From JACKBJ01 sp964549495 (GTDB lineage Bacteria > Chloroflexota > Anaerolineae > Epilineales > Epilineaceae): DNA of 41,156 nt. This document shows positions 11,701 to 19,786 of this stretch, piece after piece. The DNA lies in contig CAZJWJ010000043.1 in assembly GCA_964549495.1 (NCBI GenBank), forward strand, positions 1 through 41,156. The letters are read 5' to 3'. Below the pieces are notes generated by a model, which worked only from the letters and a program-made list of their open reading frames with translations, ran no database searches and was not told the origin of the DNA. Position 1 is the first letter of the stretch. The number at the start of each line of letters is the position of its first letter. A program made the position numbers and the translations under genes.

Positions 11701-14700
11701 ACAAGCCGTCGTAGTCGGCGTCGGCCACCAGCGGATCGGCCGCGACCCGGGTCTCCAGCGCCGCGCCGGCGCTCGTGCGGTCGTAGACCACCGTCCAGCC
11801 GCCGGTCCAGGGTAGGGTCTCGGCCACGTAGGGGCTGACCGACTGGCTGCGGGCGAACTCGTCGCCGTCGGCCAGGCCGTCGCCGTCGCTGTCGGAGCGG
11901 AAAGGATTGGTCCCGTAGACCAGCTCCCAGTAGTCGCTCAGCCCATCGCCGTCCCCGTCCGCGCTCTCGGCGTTCAGCCCCTCGGTCAGCTCGTAGGGAT
12001 CGCTCAGCCCGTCGCCGTCCGTGTCCCAGTCGCCGTCATCCGGGTCGATGCCGCCGGCGCTGGCGCTGCGCAATCCGTCACCATCCGCGTCGGCCAGGAT
12101 CGGGAAGCGCTCGTCCCAGGCCAGCCGATAGCTGTCGGTGACGACCCGCCTCAGGTCGTAGAACTCGTCGAAGCTGGCCGGCAGGATGTCCTCGACGAAG
12201 GCCCGGCCGATGTCGATGTGGTTGGAGACCGTGAAGTCCTTGCGCTCGCAGCCCTGGATGCCCACGCCCCAGCAGGAGAGGGCCGGGATGTACATCCCCT
12301 CGGTCAGGTAGAGCTCCGGGTCGGTGACCTGGTCGATGCCGGCTTGGCCGAAGACGGCCGAGCTGGTGAGGGTGAAGACCTCGGTCTTGTTCGGCCAATC
12401 CAGGCCGCCGGCATCCAGGTCGCCATCGATGTCGACCTTGTCGCTCTGCAGAGTGTAGGTGACATAGGTTCGGCGCAGCACCTCGCCCAGGTCGCGCCCG
12501 AAGGCCTCCTCGGCCTCGCTGCCCAGGCCGGTCGCGTCGGCCCGCTTGATGGTGCTGGTGATGACCATGGTGAAGTCGACCCGGTTGCCGGCCACGAAGC
12601 CCTCGACCCCCGTGGTCGGCACCACGGTGGGATCCTCGACCGCCAGTTGGAGCCGGTCCTTGTCCTCCAGGTCCAAGACGACGTACTGGTCCGAGATCAG
12701 CTTGATGAAGGCCTCCGTGACGGCCCCGGTGATCCCGCCGCAGACCCAGGTGTCGACGTCCGAGCCCTTCTTGACCCCTATGGCCTTGCAGATCAGGCTG
12801 ATGGCCGTGTCGATCAGGCCGATGATGGCGATGATCAAGCCGCCGACGATGGTGGCCGAGATGATGGCTGTGAGCAGCGCGACGATGATGTTGGCGATGG
12901 TCCGCGCGAGCAGGGCATCGAAGGCCAGCGAGCCGACCTCGATGCCCGCTGCGACCACCGTGTAGATCATGATGCCGACGGACAGGGCCGTCGCGACCAC
13001 GAAGGCAAAGATCGCCCCGGTCTGGTTGACCCGGTTGACCTCGGAGATCCGCGCGAAGCGGGCGGTGTTGTCCGCGGCGTTCTGCAATTGGGTCGTCAGG
13101 CGCTGCAGCGCCTCGAGATGCGTGATGATGCTGACGGTCTTGGTGACCGCGCGCACGCCCAGCTGGATCCAGTCGTTCTCGCCCTTGCTGATCCTGCCCG
13201 TCTCGACCAGGTAGTAGCCCACGAAGACCGCGCCGTAACGCAGCGCCGTCGCGCTCTTGTCGACGATCTTGAAGGCCAGCGAGTTCGAGGCCCCCTTGCC
13301 CAGGCTGGTCAGGAAGAGATACTTGGACGTGAACTTGATCACGCTGAAGAGGCCCTTGCCCACGGAGTAGAGGCGCTTGCCGTTGACGTCGATGGCCAGC
13401 TTCGGATCGAAGTGGTAGCCCAGCGCCTCCAGGATCGTGGCCGGATCCTTGGTGGCATCGTCCAGCCCGGAGGCCACCGCCTCGCCGTCCAACTCGATCA
13501 CCGTCACCAGATCGGCCACCGCTCGCAGCAGCTCGATGGCGCCGGCAACCAGCTCCCCGATGGGTTCGAACTCGTGCTCCAGCGGGTCGCTTCCCAGCGA
13601 GAGTACGGCATCATCGACGACGGTCTCGTTCGTCAGCGAGCCGTCCGTCTCGACCAGTTGGGTGGCCCCGAAGTGCATGCTGGACAGGAAGGACTGGGCG
13701 ATGGCGATGGCGCCGGCCTGCGCCAAGGCCTCGTTCTCGAAGCCGTCGACGCCCAGGGCATCCGCCAGGCGGTCGGCCGTCACGACCGTGGGCAGCGTGC
13801 CTTCCAGAGCGTCGGCCGCGTCGCTGGAGTCCACGGCCAGCCAGCCGAATCCATCGTGCGTGTAGGTCGCCAGCGAGAGCGATGCGAAGACGTCCGTCAC
13901 CAGGCTCGACAGGTCCATCGAGACGACCAGCCCCGTCCCGTCCACGCTCACCTGCGTCGCCACATCATCGTCCAGACCGGTCGCGCGCAGGTTGGTCTCC
14001 CGCGCGATCAGCAGGGTCGGGCTGATGGCCGGCGAGGGCGCGCTGCCGTAGAGCTCGTCCAGGAAGTCCGCGATCTCGACCTCGGTCAGCAGGCTCGTCG
14101 TCGAGACCTCGTCGGCGGCGGAGAAGGTCGCCACCGTCAGCGCGCTCTTGGGGATGCCCCAGCGCTCGGCCGCGCCGTCGGCCAGGGTCGAGGCGCTGTC
14201 GAAGCGTTCGATCTCGTCGATGGCGAAGCGGCGGTCGCCAAGGTCGTCCGCGTCGTCGTCGATCTGGGCGCCGGCCAGGAAGCTGGTCTGCAGGCCCAGC
14301 GCCAGCTGCCAGATGTACTCGTCCAGGTCACCGTCGACCGTGGCCTGCCCGACCAGGGCCGCGTCGGCGCCCCGCTCCTCGCGCACCGTCAGGCCCGAGA
14401 GCTGGAAGTCCTCGTGATACTGCTGCACCACCTGCGTGTCGGTGATCAGGTTCTCCGGCTGGGCGCAGTATGCCTCGTAGTCCAGGCCGCTCTCCTCGAG
14501 GCCTTCCGTGTCGCAGCCATCGACCAGCGCGGTGATGATCCATGCCAGCCGGATCTCGTGGGCCTCGCCCCAATCGTCGACGCTGGGGAAGTAGGGGATC
14601 CGTCCACCGAAGGCCACCTTGGCGTCGCCCACCTCGTCCTCGATCGCCACCAGCGGCGCGTAGACCTGGATCGTCCCGTCCTCGAGCTGCGTGGCTTGCA

Positions 14701-16861
14701 CGCCGTAATCGTCGAGGCTGTCGGTGTCGAGCCACTGGTCGAGGGAGGACGTGGCGATGCTGCCGCCGAAGCTCGGATCGACCGGCAAGCCGCCGCTCGG
14801 GTTGGCCGTGTTGCTGGCCGGGCTGGGGATCACGATCTCCAGGCGCGGCGAGACCAGGACGTCGCCCTCGTCGGCCGAGGGGCCGGCCGTGCCGGTGATC
14901 AGGTCGGCGAAGGTGGTGTCGGTGATGCGTTGGATGTGACCCCGCGTGTCGCCGGTGGGCCAGTCGACGACGTTGTCGATCAGCCAAAGATGGTCGCGAT
15001 CGGCCGGCACGATCTCCAGATCGACCAGCAGCGGCTGGTCCGCAGCGAGACCCTCGAGGTCCAGCTCCAGGTGGCTGCGCGTCTGGCCGGCGCCGGTAAA
15101 CGCCGGAGCGCTGTCCACCCGATCCGGCACGCCGTCGTCGTCGTCATCGAAATCGAAGGCGTCCGGCACCGCGTCGCCGTCCAGGTTGGCGCAGGCGCTG
15201 CCGGCCGGCGTGACCGGGTTGCCCTCGTGGTCGAGGTCGATCAGATCCGGGCATTCCATCGTGTCCACGCGGCCGTCGTCATTGCTGTCGGCCGCCAGCG
15301 GGTCGAGGTACCAGCGCTGGCCGCTGGCATCGAGGAAGCCGGCCACCTCGGCCCCATCGCTGATGTAGTCGCCATCGCTGTCGGCGAGGTCGGGGAAGGT
15401 GCCCAGCCGCGTGGTCTCGGCCTCGTCGCTCAGGCCGTCGCAGTCGCTGTCGAGCTTGCCGTTCACGCTGCAGGCGTCGGCATGGACCGACGCATGTACG
15501 GCGGCTTGGACGGGTGCCTGCGGGTCCTCCATGGACGCGGCCGTCGCGAGCGACGACCCGAAGGCCTCCGCGAGGGCCTCGGCGGGTTCGGCCAGGGGGT
15601 CGCGCAGCGGGTCGAAGTCGCGCGCCAAGGGATCGCCGGCCAAGGCGACTTGCTGATCGCGCTCGAGCTTGGTCCGCTCGGCCTCCTCCTCGGCCACCTG
15701 CTCGCGCACACGCGTCTGGAAGGCATGCACCTCGCGCAGGGGCAGGAAGGGCCCGACGAGCATCGAGGCCACGACCAGCGTGACCACCGTGCGGTAAACC
15801 GCCATCGATCGCCGGCGGGTAGTGACGGTGAGGAAGGCGGCCATCAGGGCGCCGAGCAGGGCCAGCGGCAGCAGGAGGCCGCCGACGGGATCGACCTGGG
15901 CGGACTGCACCGCGTGGGTGATCCAGCGCAGCGGGCGGGTGATGCGGGCTACGGCCGCGTGGCGCGCATCGATCTCCCAGCCCGAGAACTTGGTGGTGAC
16001 GGTCGCTTCCAACCAGCTGTCCGCGCCGCGCTCGGGCGGAATGCGCATGTGCAGGATCTGCCGCAGGGGCAGTCCTTCGGCGTCTAGCCAGATCTCGCCG
16101 TCGGCCTCCATCTCGGCGTAGATGCGCTGGGTGTCCAGGTTCATGTGGGCGGGCAGCTCGCCCGAGCGGTGCAGCTCGGCCTGCATGCGGTCGCGCATCA
16201 GCCGCGCGTAGGCCGGTCCGTCCAGCCGGAAGGCGTAGCGCTCGATGGCCGGGCGGGCCTCGCCATCGCCGGCCAGCCTGGATCCCGCGCCCGCGGGACC
16301 GTCCGCCCCGTCGAGCCGGACCTCGAGCAGGCGCAGATCGCGCGCCGCCGAGAGATGCCCCAGCGGATCGGCGTTACCGCCGAAGACCTCGGCCAGCTGG
16401 GCCGATTCAAGGGCTTGCCAGGGACCATCGCCCTCGCGCGTGCGCCCGCGGCCGTCCGCGATCTCGATCTGCACCTCGCGGCCGCGGGTGAGCATGGCCT
16501 CGCGCAAGCTGAGGCTCAGCGCCTGGCCCGGTCGGTCGATGTGGCCCGAGATCTGGCCGCGGTGGCTGCTGGGCTGCCGGCCGGCGTTGCGGATGCCGGC
16601 CACCGGATGGACGGTCTCCAGCATCTGCGTCTCGAAGCGATAGCGCCCGATCTCCGAGGCCGCCCGCCACGCCCGATGCAAGGGTTCCCCGGCCGCGATG
16701 GCCGACGCGCTGCGCTCCAGTCCGACCATGCCGGCCAGCGGCAGCAGGAGCAGGGCGGCGAGGATCGCCAGCCCACGCCGGCTCCGACGCGATCGCCGGG
16801 CCGCGCGCTTCGATACCTGAGGGCGATGGCTGGTGGCCTGTCGGCGGATCTTGGCGAGCAT
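5783..16861 (-). CDS. giant surface protein: membrane-anchored N-terminus, TSP3-like repeats, five LamG modules, beta-helix tail
   Basis: The product has 3,692 residues. The start at 16861 is chosen because GAGGA stands nine bases upstream and the basic, signal-anchor-like N-terminus follows (RRSRRSRR then a hydrophobic segment, residues 30-48). Order: outside domain about 49-325; two membrane helices about 327-375; Asp-rich calcium-type (TSP3-like DxDxDG) repeats about 470-580; a long unrecognised part; a strongly hydrophobic Gly/Ile/Ala stretch about 1284-1360; more DxDGDG repeats about 1590-1727; LamG/concanavalin-like modules about 1837-2020, 2054-2400, 2403-2617, 2623-2833 and 3087-3283, with an Ig-like stretch before the last; a final DxDGDG repeat near 3365-3400; and a repetitive V-x-G-D-[IVL] tail 3414-3692 like bactofilin or other parallel beta-helices. 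It is probably a cell-surface adhesin or coat protein binding carbohydrate and Ca2+; ligand unknown. Confidence 0.85.
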   Translation of the reverse strand: MLAKIRRQATSHRPQVSKRAARRSRRSRRGLAILAALLLLPLAGMVGLERSASAIAAGEPLHRAWRAASEIGRYRFETQMLETVHPVAGIRNAGRQPSSHRGQISGHIDRPGQALSLSLREAMLTRGREVQIEIADGRGRTREGDGPWQALESAQLAEVFGGNADPLGHLSAARDLRLLEVRLDGADGPAGAGSRLAGDGEARPAIERYAFRLDGPAYARLMRDRMQAELHRSGELPAHMNLDTQRIYAEMEADGEIWLDAEGLPLRQILHMRIPPERGADSWLEATVTTKFSGWEIDARHAAVARITRPLRWITHAVQSAQVDPVGGLLLPLALLGALMAAFLTVTTRRRSMAVYRTVVTLVVASMLVGPFLPLREVHAFQTRVREQVAEEEAERTKLERDQQVALAGDPLARDFDPLRDPLAEPAEALAEAFGSSLATAASMEDPQAPVQAAVHASVHADACSVNGKLDSDCDGLSDEAETTRLGTFPDLADSDGDYISDGAEVAGFLDASGQRWYLDPLAADSNDDGRVDTMECPDLIDLDHEGNPVTPAGSACANLDGDAVPDAFDFDDDDDGVPDRVDSAPAFTGAGQTRSHLELDLEGLAADQPLLVDLEIVPADRDHLWLIDNVVDWPTGDTRGHIQRITDTTFADLITGTAGPSADEGDVLVSPRLEIVIPSPASNTANPSGGLPVDPSFGGSIATSSLDQWLDTDSLDDYGVQATQLEDGTIQVYAPLVAIEDEVGDAKVAFGGRIPYFPSVDDWGEAHEIRLAWIITALVDGCDTEGLEESGLDYEAYCAQPENLITDTQVVQQYHEDFQLSGLTVREERGADAALVGQATVDGDLDEYIWQLALGLQTSFLAGAQIDDDADDLGDRRFAIDEIERFDSASTLADGAAERWGIPKSALTVATFSAADEVSTTSLLTEVEIADFLDELYGSAPSPAISPTLLIARETNLRATGLDDDVATQVSVDGTGLVVSMDLSSLVTDVFASLSLATYTHDGFGWLAVDSSDAADALEGTLPTVVTADRLADALGVDGFENEALAQAGAIAIAQSFLSSMHFGATQLVETDGSLTNETVVDDAVLSLGSDPLEHEFEPIGELVAGAIELLRAVADLVTVIELDGEAVASGLDDATKDPATILEALGYHFDPKLAIDVNGKRLYSVGKGLFSVIKFTSKYLFLTSLGKGASNSLAFKIVDKSATALRYGAVFVGYYLVETGRISKGENDWIQLGVRAVTKTVSIITHLEALQRLTTQLQNAADNTARFARISEVNRVNQTGAIFAFVVATALSVGIMIYTVVAAGIEVGSLAFDALLARTIANIIVALLTAIISATIVGGLIIAIIGLIDTAISLICKAIGVKKGSDVDTWVCGGITGAVTEAFIKLISDQYVVLDLEDKDRLQLAVEDPTVVPTTGVEGFVAGNRVDFTMVITSTIKRADATGLGSEAEEAFGRDLGEVLRRTYVTYTLQSDKVDIDGDLDAGGLDWPNKTEVFTLTSSAVFGQAGIDQVTDPELYLTEGMYIPALSCWGVGIQGCERKDFTVSNHIDIGRAFVEDILPASFDEFYDLRRVVTDSYRLAWDERFPILADADGDGLRSASAGGIDPDDGDWDTDGDGLSDPYELTEGLNAESADGDGDGLSDYWELVYGTNPFRSDSDGDGLADGDEFARSQSVSPYVAETLPWTGGWTVVYDRTSAGAALETRVAADPLVADADYDGLLDDRERIYGYNPNLPSALNVLSLSSVVGRDRVAPGGTIPYTATVGNALDNRVADGLLQAEFPIDVVQTTRVMDRLQPQSSLTMTGQVTAPAVSQTEVTSVTLRAGAVIRDPSTGRVVWLHLNENGRPSSFDDDANSAGGPHDATCTTGTCPQGNQSSVNFGTSQQLSIADDDELDLETFTISQWIMPGGGGTAPNRIIGKGSAFSIQRGGGNSVTAQVAAGDCSTLTSLSTSGSVLSGLWSNITLTYDGARVRLYRNGAEEDSAALDSVCTNDDAILIGEGYSGRIDELEIYPRALLPDEVAQLYKVPVFYLSSYQSDPDPGYLEADESTYGSTPIFCAEDSNGTLCPDAIDQAISGGGFDFDEHQRLWALGNLTASPTVLGANDNTFAMSMWMRPDRDYTPDNGHLDRFGQMVLGKTDQGFEKAYPSLYVRENRVKVRFGHADAAGYCEAESDPILTADRWQHVTVVFNGSDFRAYIDGSLADSFGGSGCAGEDIYAQGDFSIGHALHSAIYFDEIDTNDQPNNQEGFIWSPDNDYDNGIGSLPMVWDSGENTLDSQVTLDMDAWQYSLDRENGFAFCDRDSEAPATDCQLLSGQNRYLYINDGTGQVEVEHDFPTGFPCCDEPLDLGTHTLRFKRDGYYRVDVTYNLYSSGFDGGLDEIALYRTALDAADVERVYNASIRRAELHFDEAPGADTFADATANRNDGTCSGDACPDSGIPGRRNQALRFDGGLADDDGFDGVADYLSLTSGAELGIVENSFTAMAWVRGDGFGSGHQAVLGDTNPVSGQSDSLRLSLVGGRPHMALGGAGTTTTASSSIPDGVWTHLAYRYDASARQQHIFVNGVNVASSPADSRDPYIGSGPILVGQARGGDAFDGLIDELVVVQRGLSAAEIQRVMAESPLLHLHLDEDLATTGFADDSPNDFTATCTAVGVDCPDAGDKGQVREAALWDGDDALEVADDAALDLGEFGISLWVRPQETLPTEQVLLRKGLAANKNLNYELLIEPDGRQVSMAFDADHSTTTDAHLSITSAASLFPQVWNHVAATYEPDERRLRLYVNGQLDSEATHGALVSDVRNNAEPVLIGTGLVGGIDELAIYGEATSRAEIEALYDYQAAWFDVVDQHRVVIDADNPVVQVGLATAYLPLADRVVGLPTYDASSRIERVDVRVTAPDNGVTDLTADQAEDESWSFTFQPAMAGSYTIEATAYDQVGRAGSDSHTVIVDDEAPTAALDAAQASGVVAADLVATLLGSLADDRSGVVTNTVSVEILDRRGISQSGLVAADADATSWTVDQPFDSPPYGSFEPRIALEDAAGNAVTRTLATVRLDGLPPFGDVALDALEINTPEQVISGTISDHVEPFRAQELRLHFEEPAGSTRFVGSSRNHLVAECEACPAAGVAGLFGSALDFGGDDLLTVPADERLDHNAGTWMAWVRPTWSPGSLGFDPALISMAGGGAQRMSLRLADDLGGLIVETPGGSLALTPTLRADTWQHLAITVDEEGWTAYVDGLPGATITHSLGTATGLPLHIGAWDEDSGFFQGQIDEVAVYERALDEDEVYALAHPLATGIASAEIRFRSYEDREIGQDEGTWENLSTSPAGTSFRTWQHSIPPGLDGLFKIDLRATDGVGNHRYVPGIWIGQLAPDSDGDGLTDREEDDYGTDPNDPDSDDDGIGDGEELALAGHGIVATGGALLMERDSVISGSMQVEGDIELDKDVYVDGDLRSRGGEIVIGRRGEVTGDVSGGDDVRLSDSGRVHGDIASVEDLTLEEDSWVGGDALAGDDIDMEPGVTVLGSVVEGASVEAPADVLIAELDLDAGGDDIDVQEGDSLTLPPGSYGSLEVDLEATLELSSGTYAFEEVLVSGEATLDFDLSAGGIVIEVEGDLEFEPDVVMEVAGGSAGDILFLIGGEQVILDEDGELLGTYLAPEAVIELREGARLTGALIGFEMWVMEQAEIELDLAIRLYAERFVQ

Positions 16862-16990
16862 GTAGATCTTCCTCGATTCGAGCAGGATGGTCGGACTCGG
16901 CGCAGGCATGCACAAGGACCGCCCTGGAGCCCGACGACGACCCCTTGGGCAAGCGCCGGATCATCTTAGGCCCGCGCCAAGACCGGTCGC

Positions 16991-17015
16991 TAGAATGATC
17001 AGTCAGAGATCATTC
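16991..17015. promoter_or_regulatory. inverted-repeat operator candidate between the giant gene and its divergent regulator
   Basis: GAATGATC (16993-17000) and its exact reverse complement GATCATTC (17008-17015) are separated by seven bases. TAGAAT (16991-16996) is a fair -10 for the rightward gene, and ATTCAA (17012-17017; TTGAAT on the other strand) could be a leftward -35. A regulator bound to the dyad would thus cover signals for both directions. The site is one of few AT-rich spots in a 207-base gap. Confidence 0.5.
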
Positions 17016-17068
17016 AAGTTTGCGATCGCGTGCGGTCCGGGAGGGCGGGAGTCCGGAGGAGGATCCAG

Positions 17069-19750
17069 TTGCGCGCCGAGGAGCATCTTACACGGGATCG
17101 CCTGCGAGCGGCACTTCATGCCTTGCGCTATGCCCAGGCGCTGAGCGACTCACCGCTGCTCGACCTGCAACTGGTCGAGGGTGGTCGCTCGAGGGACGGC
17201 GACCGGGACGCCCAGATGTCACGCGGCTCCGCCTTGTCCAAGCTCCTGCGCGAGAGCATCACCAGCCAGCTCGATCGCAAACGCGGCGGGCAGCTCGTCC
17301 CCGCCGCCGAGATGACCGGCGAGGAGGCCATCGAGGGCTTTCGCTCCGACTTCGCCTCCGGAAGCCTCGATCGCGAGGCCTGGGGCGCGCTCTACTTCCG
17401 CTATCTGGCCGAGGTCGACCAGCCGGTGCAGCGGGCGATCGAGATGGGGGTATCCCAGAGCACGCTCTACCGGCGCGCGACCCGAGGCCTGGACGCCTTG
17501 GTCGCGCTCTTGGAGCAGCGCGAGCGCGACCTGCGCGACCGGGGTTCGACTCGACCCGACCCGGCATCGACGCTTCCCCTGCCGGCGACCAGCCTCGTCG
17601 GTCGCGACGAGGACTTGGCCTCGCTCGTCACCCTGCTCGATTCCAGCCGTCTCTTGACACTCACCGGCCCCGGGGGCACGGGCAAGACGAGGTTGGCGCT
17701 AGAGCTGGCTTCGATGAGGGCGCATCGCTTCCCCGGCGGGGCCGATTTCGTCGATCTGTCTTCGCTGGACGATCCCCGTCTCGTCATCGGCACCATCGCC
17801 GCTGCGCTCGACCTGAAGGAAGGTTCGACACGCCCCCTGCTCGACACGCTCTGCGAGCATCTGGCCGGCGACGCGCGCCTCTTGATCCTGGACAATTGCG
17901 AGCACCTGATTCGCGCCGTCACCCGAGCGGTCGAGGTGCTGCTGCTCCGATCATCGGAGCTTCGGATCCTGGCCACGAGCCGCGAAGCCCTGCGCGCGGG
18001 CGGAGAACAGGTCTTCTCCGTCCCCCCACTGGCCTTGCCGGAGCTCCCGGCAAGGGCTGGCGCGCTGGATCCCGCCCGGCTTCGCCAATCACCGGCCGTT
18101 CAGCTCTTCGTCGCGCGCGCGCTCCGCGCGCGAGCCGACTTTCGGTGGAGCGAGGACAACGCCGAAGCCATCGCCCGACTCTGCGTGGCCCTGGATGGCC
18201 TTCCGCTGGCCTTGGAACTGGCGGCAGCCAAGGTGCGGAGCCTATCGCCGGCGCAGCAGCTCGATCGCTTCGATCAGCTGATCGCGGTCGGTGGCGGGGG
18301 CCGGCGTCTCGCGCAAAACCGACAGCAGACGCTGCACTCGGCCATCGACTGGAGCGTTCGGCTGCTCGAGCCGGAGGAGCGAACGCTCTTCGAGCGCCTG
18401 GCCTTGTTCCCAGGGGGGTGGACGATGGAGGCGGCCGAAGCGATCACCCCCGGCGAGGGCATCGAAGCGGAGCGGGTGATCGAGCTGCTCGGCGGCCTGG
18501 TCGACAAGTCCCTCATCGTCACCGATCACCGGGCCGGCCGCCAGCGCTATCGCTTCCTGGAGACCATTCGAAGCTACGCGGCCAGTTGCCTCGAAGCCGC
18601 TCCGGATCGCGACCGGCTATGGCGAAGATACGTGGACCATCACGTCGACTGGGCCGAGCGGAACTGGCTCCGCGCGAAGGGCATCAAGGGGGACTCGAAA
18701 CACTTCGAACGGCTCGAGGCCGAACACGAGAACCTGCGGGCGGCCTTCGGGCAGGCGCTCCGCTTCGCCGACGCCGAGGCCGGACTGCGCCTGGGGCGGG
18801 CCCTGGGCTGGACCTTCTTCGCGCGGGGCCGGCTCAGCGAAGGCCGGCGCCTCCTCGCGTCGCTCCTGGGCATTCCGGGCGCCGAGCAATGGCCGGCCCT
18901 GCGAGCCAGCGTGCTCGGCCATCTAGGGGTGATGGCCAACCATCAAGGCGACTTCGCCGAAGCGCGCGCGCAGCTCGGCGAGGCGCTGGCGATCGCCGAG
19001 TCGCTCGGCAACGATTCGAGCGCCGCCAGCTTCCACGTCAACCTCGGCATCGAGGCCATCCTCCGCGGCGACGACGAGCGCGCGCGTTCGCATCTCGAGA
19101 GCGCTCGCGACCTGCGAGGCGAGGATGCCAACATCCTGGCCAACCTCGCGCTGATCGAGATGCGCGGCGGGGAGTTCGAACGCGCTCGCCAGCGCTACCG
19201 ATCCGCGCTGGCACTGTGGCAGGCGGAAGGCAACGAATGGTCGGTCGGGCACGCCCTGGCCAATCTCGGCGCGATCGAGATCCATCTGGGAAACCGGGAC
19301 GCGGCACGCGACTACCTGAACCGCAGCATCGAGATCAAGCGGCGCTACGACGACAAGGGGACGCTGGTCTTCGCGCTCTACAGCCTGGGCTACGTCGAAG
19401 TCGAGAGCGGAAACCTGCCCGCCGCCTGGGACCGCTTCGCCGAATCGGCGGCTCTGGCCCGACAGATCGGCGACAAGGCAGGATCGGTAGCCTTGGCCCA
19501 CCACATGGTCGACTTCGCGCTGGCGCGCTCGGGCGCGGAATGCGCGGCCCGTCTGGTCGGTGCGACCGATGCGGCGCGGGATCGGCTGGACATCCGAATC
19601 CGGGCGACGGAGGCGGCGCGTCGGCAGATGCAGCTGGACCGTCTGCGCCGGCGACTGGACGCCGCCTCGCTGGAGGAAGCGCTCGAAGTCGGCCGCAGCG
19701 TCCTGCTCGACGAGGCGATCGATCTGGCGCTGGGCCAGCGCCCGGACTGA
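17069..19750 (+). CDS. STAND-type ATPase/TPR transcriptional regulator
   Basis: This is an 893-aa protein starting at TTG 17069, preferred because GGAGGAGG stands six bases upstream; GTG 17030 is in frame but lacks such a site. An N-terminal region includes a sigma-region-4/HTH-like segment at about residues 115-150 (VQRAIEMGVSQSTLYRRATRG). A STAND/NB-ARC-like ATPase core follows, with Walker A GPGGTGKTRL near 201, Walker B LLILDNCEHL near 271 and GLPLALELAA near 377. From about 550 to 810 there are tandem TPR-like helices (NHQGDFAEARAQLGEALAIAE, ANLGAIEIHLGNRDAARDYLN). Such proteins (COG3903-like predicted ATPases) act as signal-gated regulators. Divergence from the giant surface gene, with a shared inverted repeat, suggests local control; the signal is unknown. 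Confidence 0.82.
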   Translation: MRAEEHLTRDRLRAALHALRYAQALSDSPLLDLQLVEGGRSRDGDRDAQMSRGSALSKLLRESITSQLDRKRGGQLVPAAEMTGEEAIEGFRSDFASGSLDREAWGALYFRYLAEVDQPVQRAIEMGVSQSTLYRRATRGLDALVALLEQRERDLRDRGSTRPDPASTLPLPATSLVGRDEDLASLVTLLDSSRLLTLTGPGGTGKTRLALELASMRAHRFPGGADFVDLSSLDDPRLVIGTIAAALDLKEGSTRPLLDTLCEHLAGDARLLILDNCEHLIRAVTRAVEVLLLRSSELRILATSREALRAGGEQVFSVPPLALPELPARAGALDPARLRQSPAVQLFVARALRARADFRWSEDNAEAIARLCVALDGLPLALELAAAKVRSLSPAQQLDRFDQLIAVGGGGRRLAQNRQQTLHSAIDWSVRLLEPEERTLFERLALFPGGWTMEAAEAITPGEGIEAERVIELLGGLVDKSLIVTDHRAGRQRYRFLETIRSYAASCLEAAPDRDRLWRRYVDHHVDWAERNWLRAKGIKGDSKHFERLEAEHENLRAAFGQALRFADAEAGLRLGRALGWTFFARGRLSEGRRLLASLLGIPGAEQWPALRASVLGHLGVMANHQGDFAEARAQLGEALAIAESLGNDSSAASFHVNLGIEAILRGDDERARSHLESARDLRGEDANILANLALIEMRGGEFERARQRYRSALALWQAEGNEWSVGHALANLGAIEIHLGNRDAARDYLNRSIEIKRRYDDKGTLVFALYSLGYVEVESGNLPAAWDRFAESAALARQIGDKAGSVALAHHMVDFALARSGAECAARLVGATDAARDRLDIRIRATEAARRQMQLDRLRRRLDAASLEEALEVGRSVLLDEAIDLALGQRPD

Positions 19751-19786
19751 AGTTGAGTTTGGGCCGCTGCAACGCGGCGAATCCGC

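Noticed and set aside
16862..16915. Upstream start at 16915 for the giant protein
   Set aside because: It adds 18 residues before the basic signal-anchor region and has no ribosome site, whereas 16861 has GAGGA at good spacing.
5786..16969. Very long plus-strand ORFs antisense to the giant gene (e.g. 5786-7384, 7424-10573, 12218-16087)
   Set aside because: They are Val/Asp/Gly/Arg-rich mirror frames expected opposite a GC-rich Asp/Gly-rich gene and show no domain signature.
19763..19778. GCCGC-N6-GCGGC hairpin between the convergent regulator and MgtC genes
   Set aside because: The stem is only 5 bp with no T-run on either side; too weak to list as a terminator.
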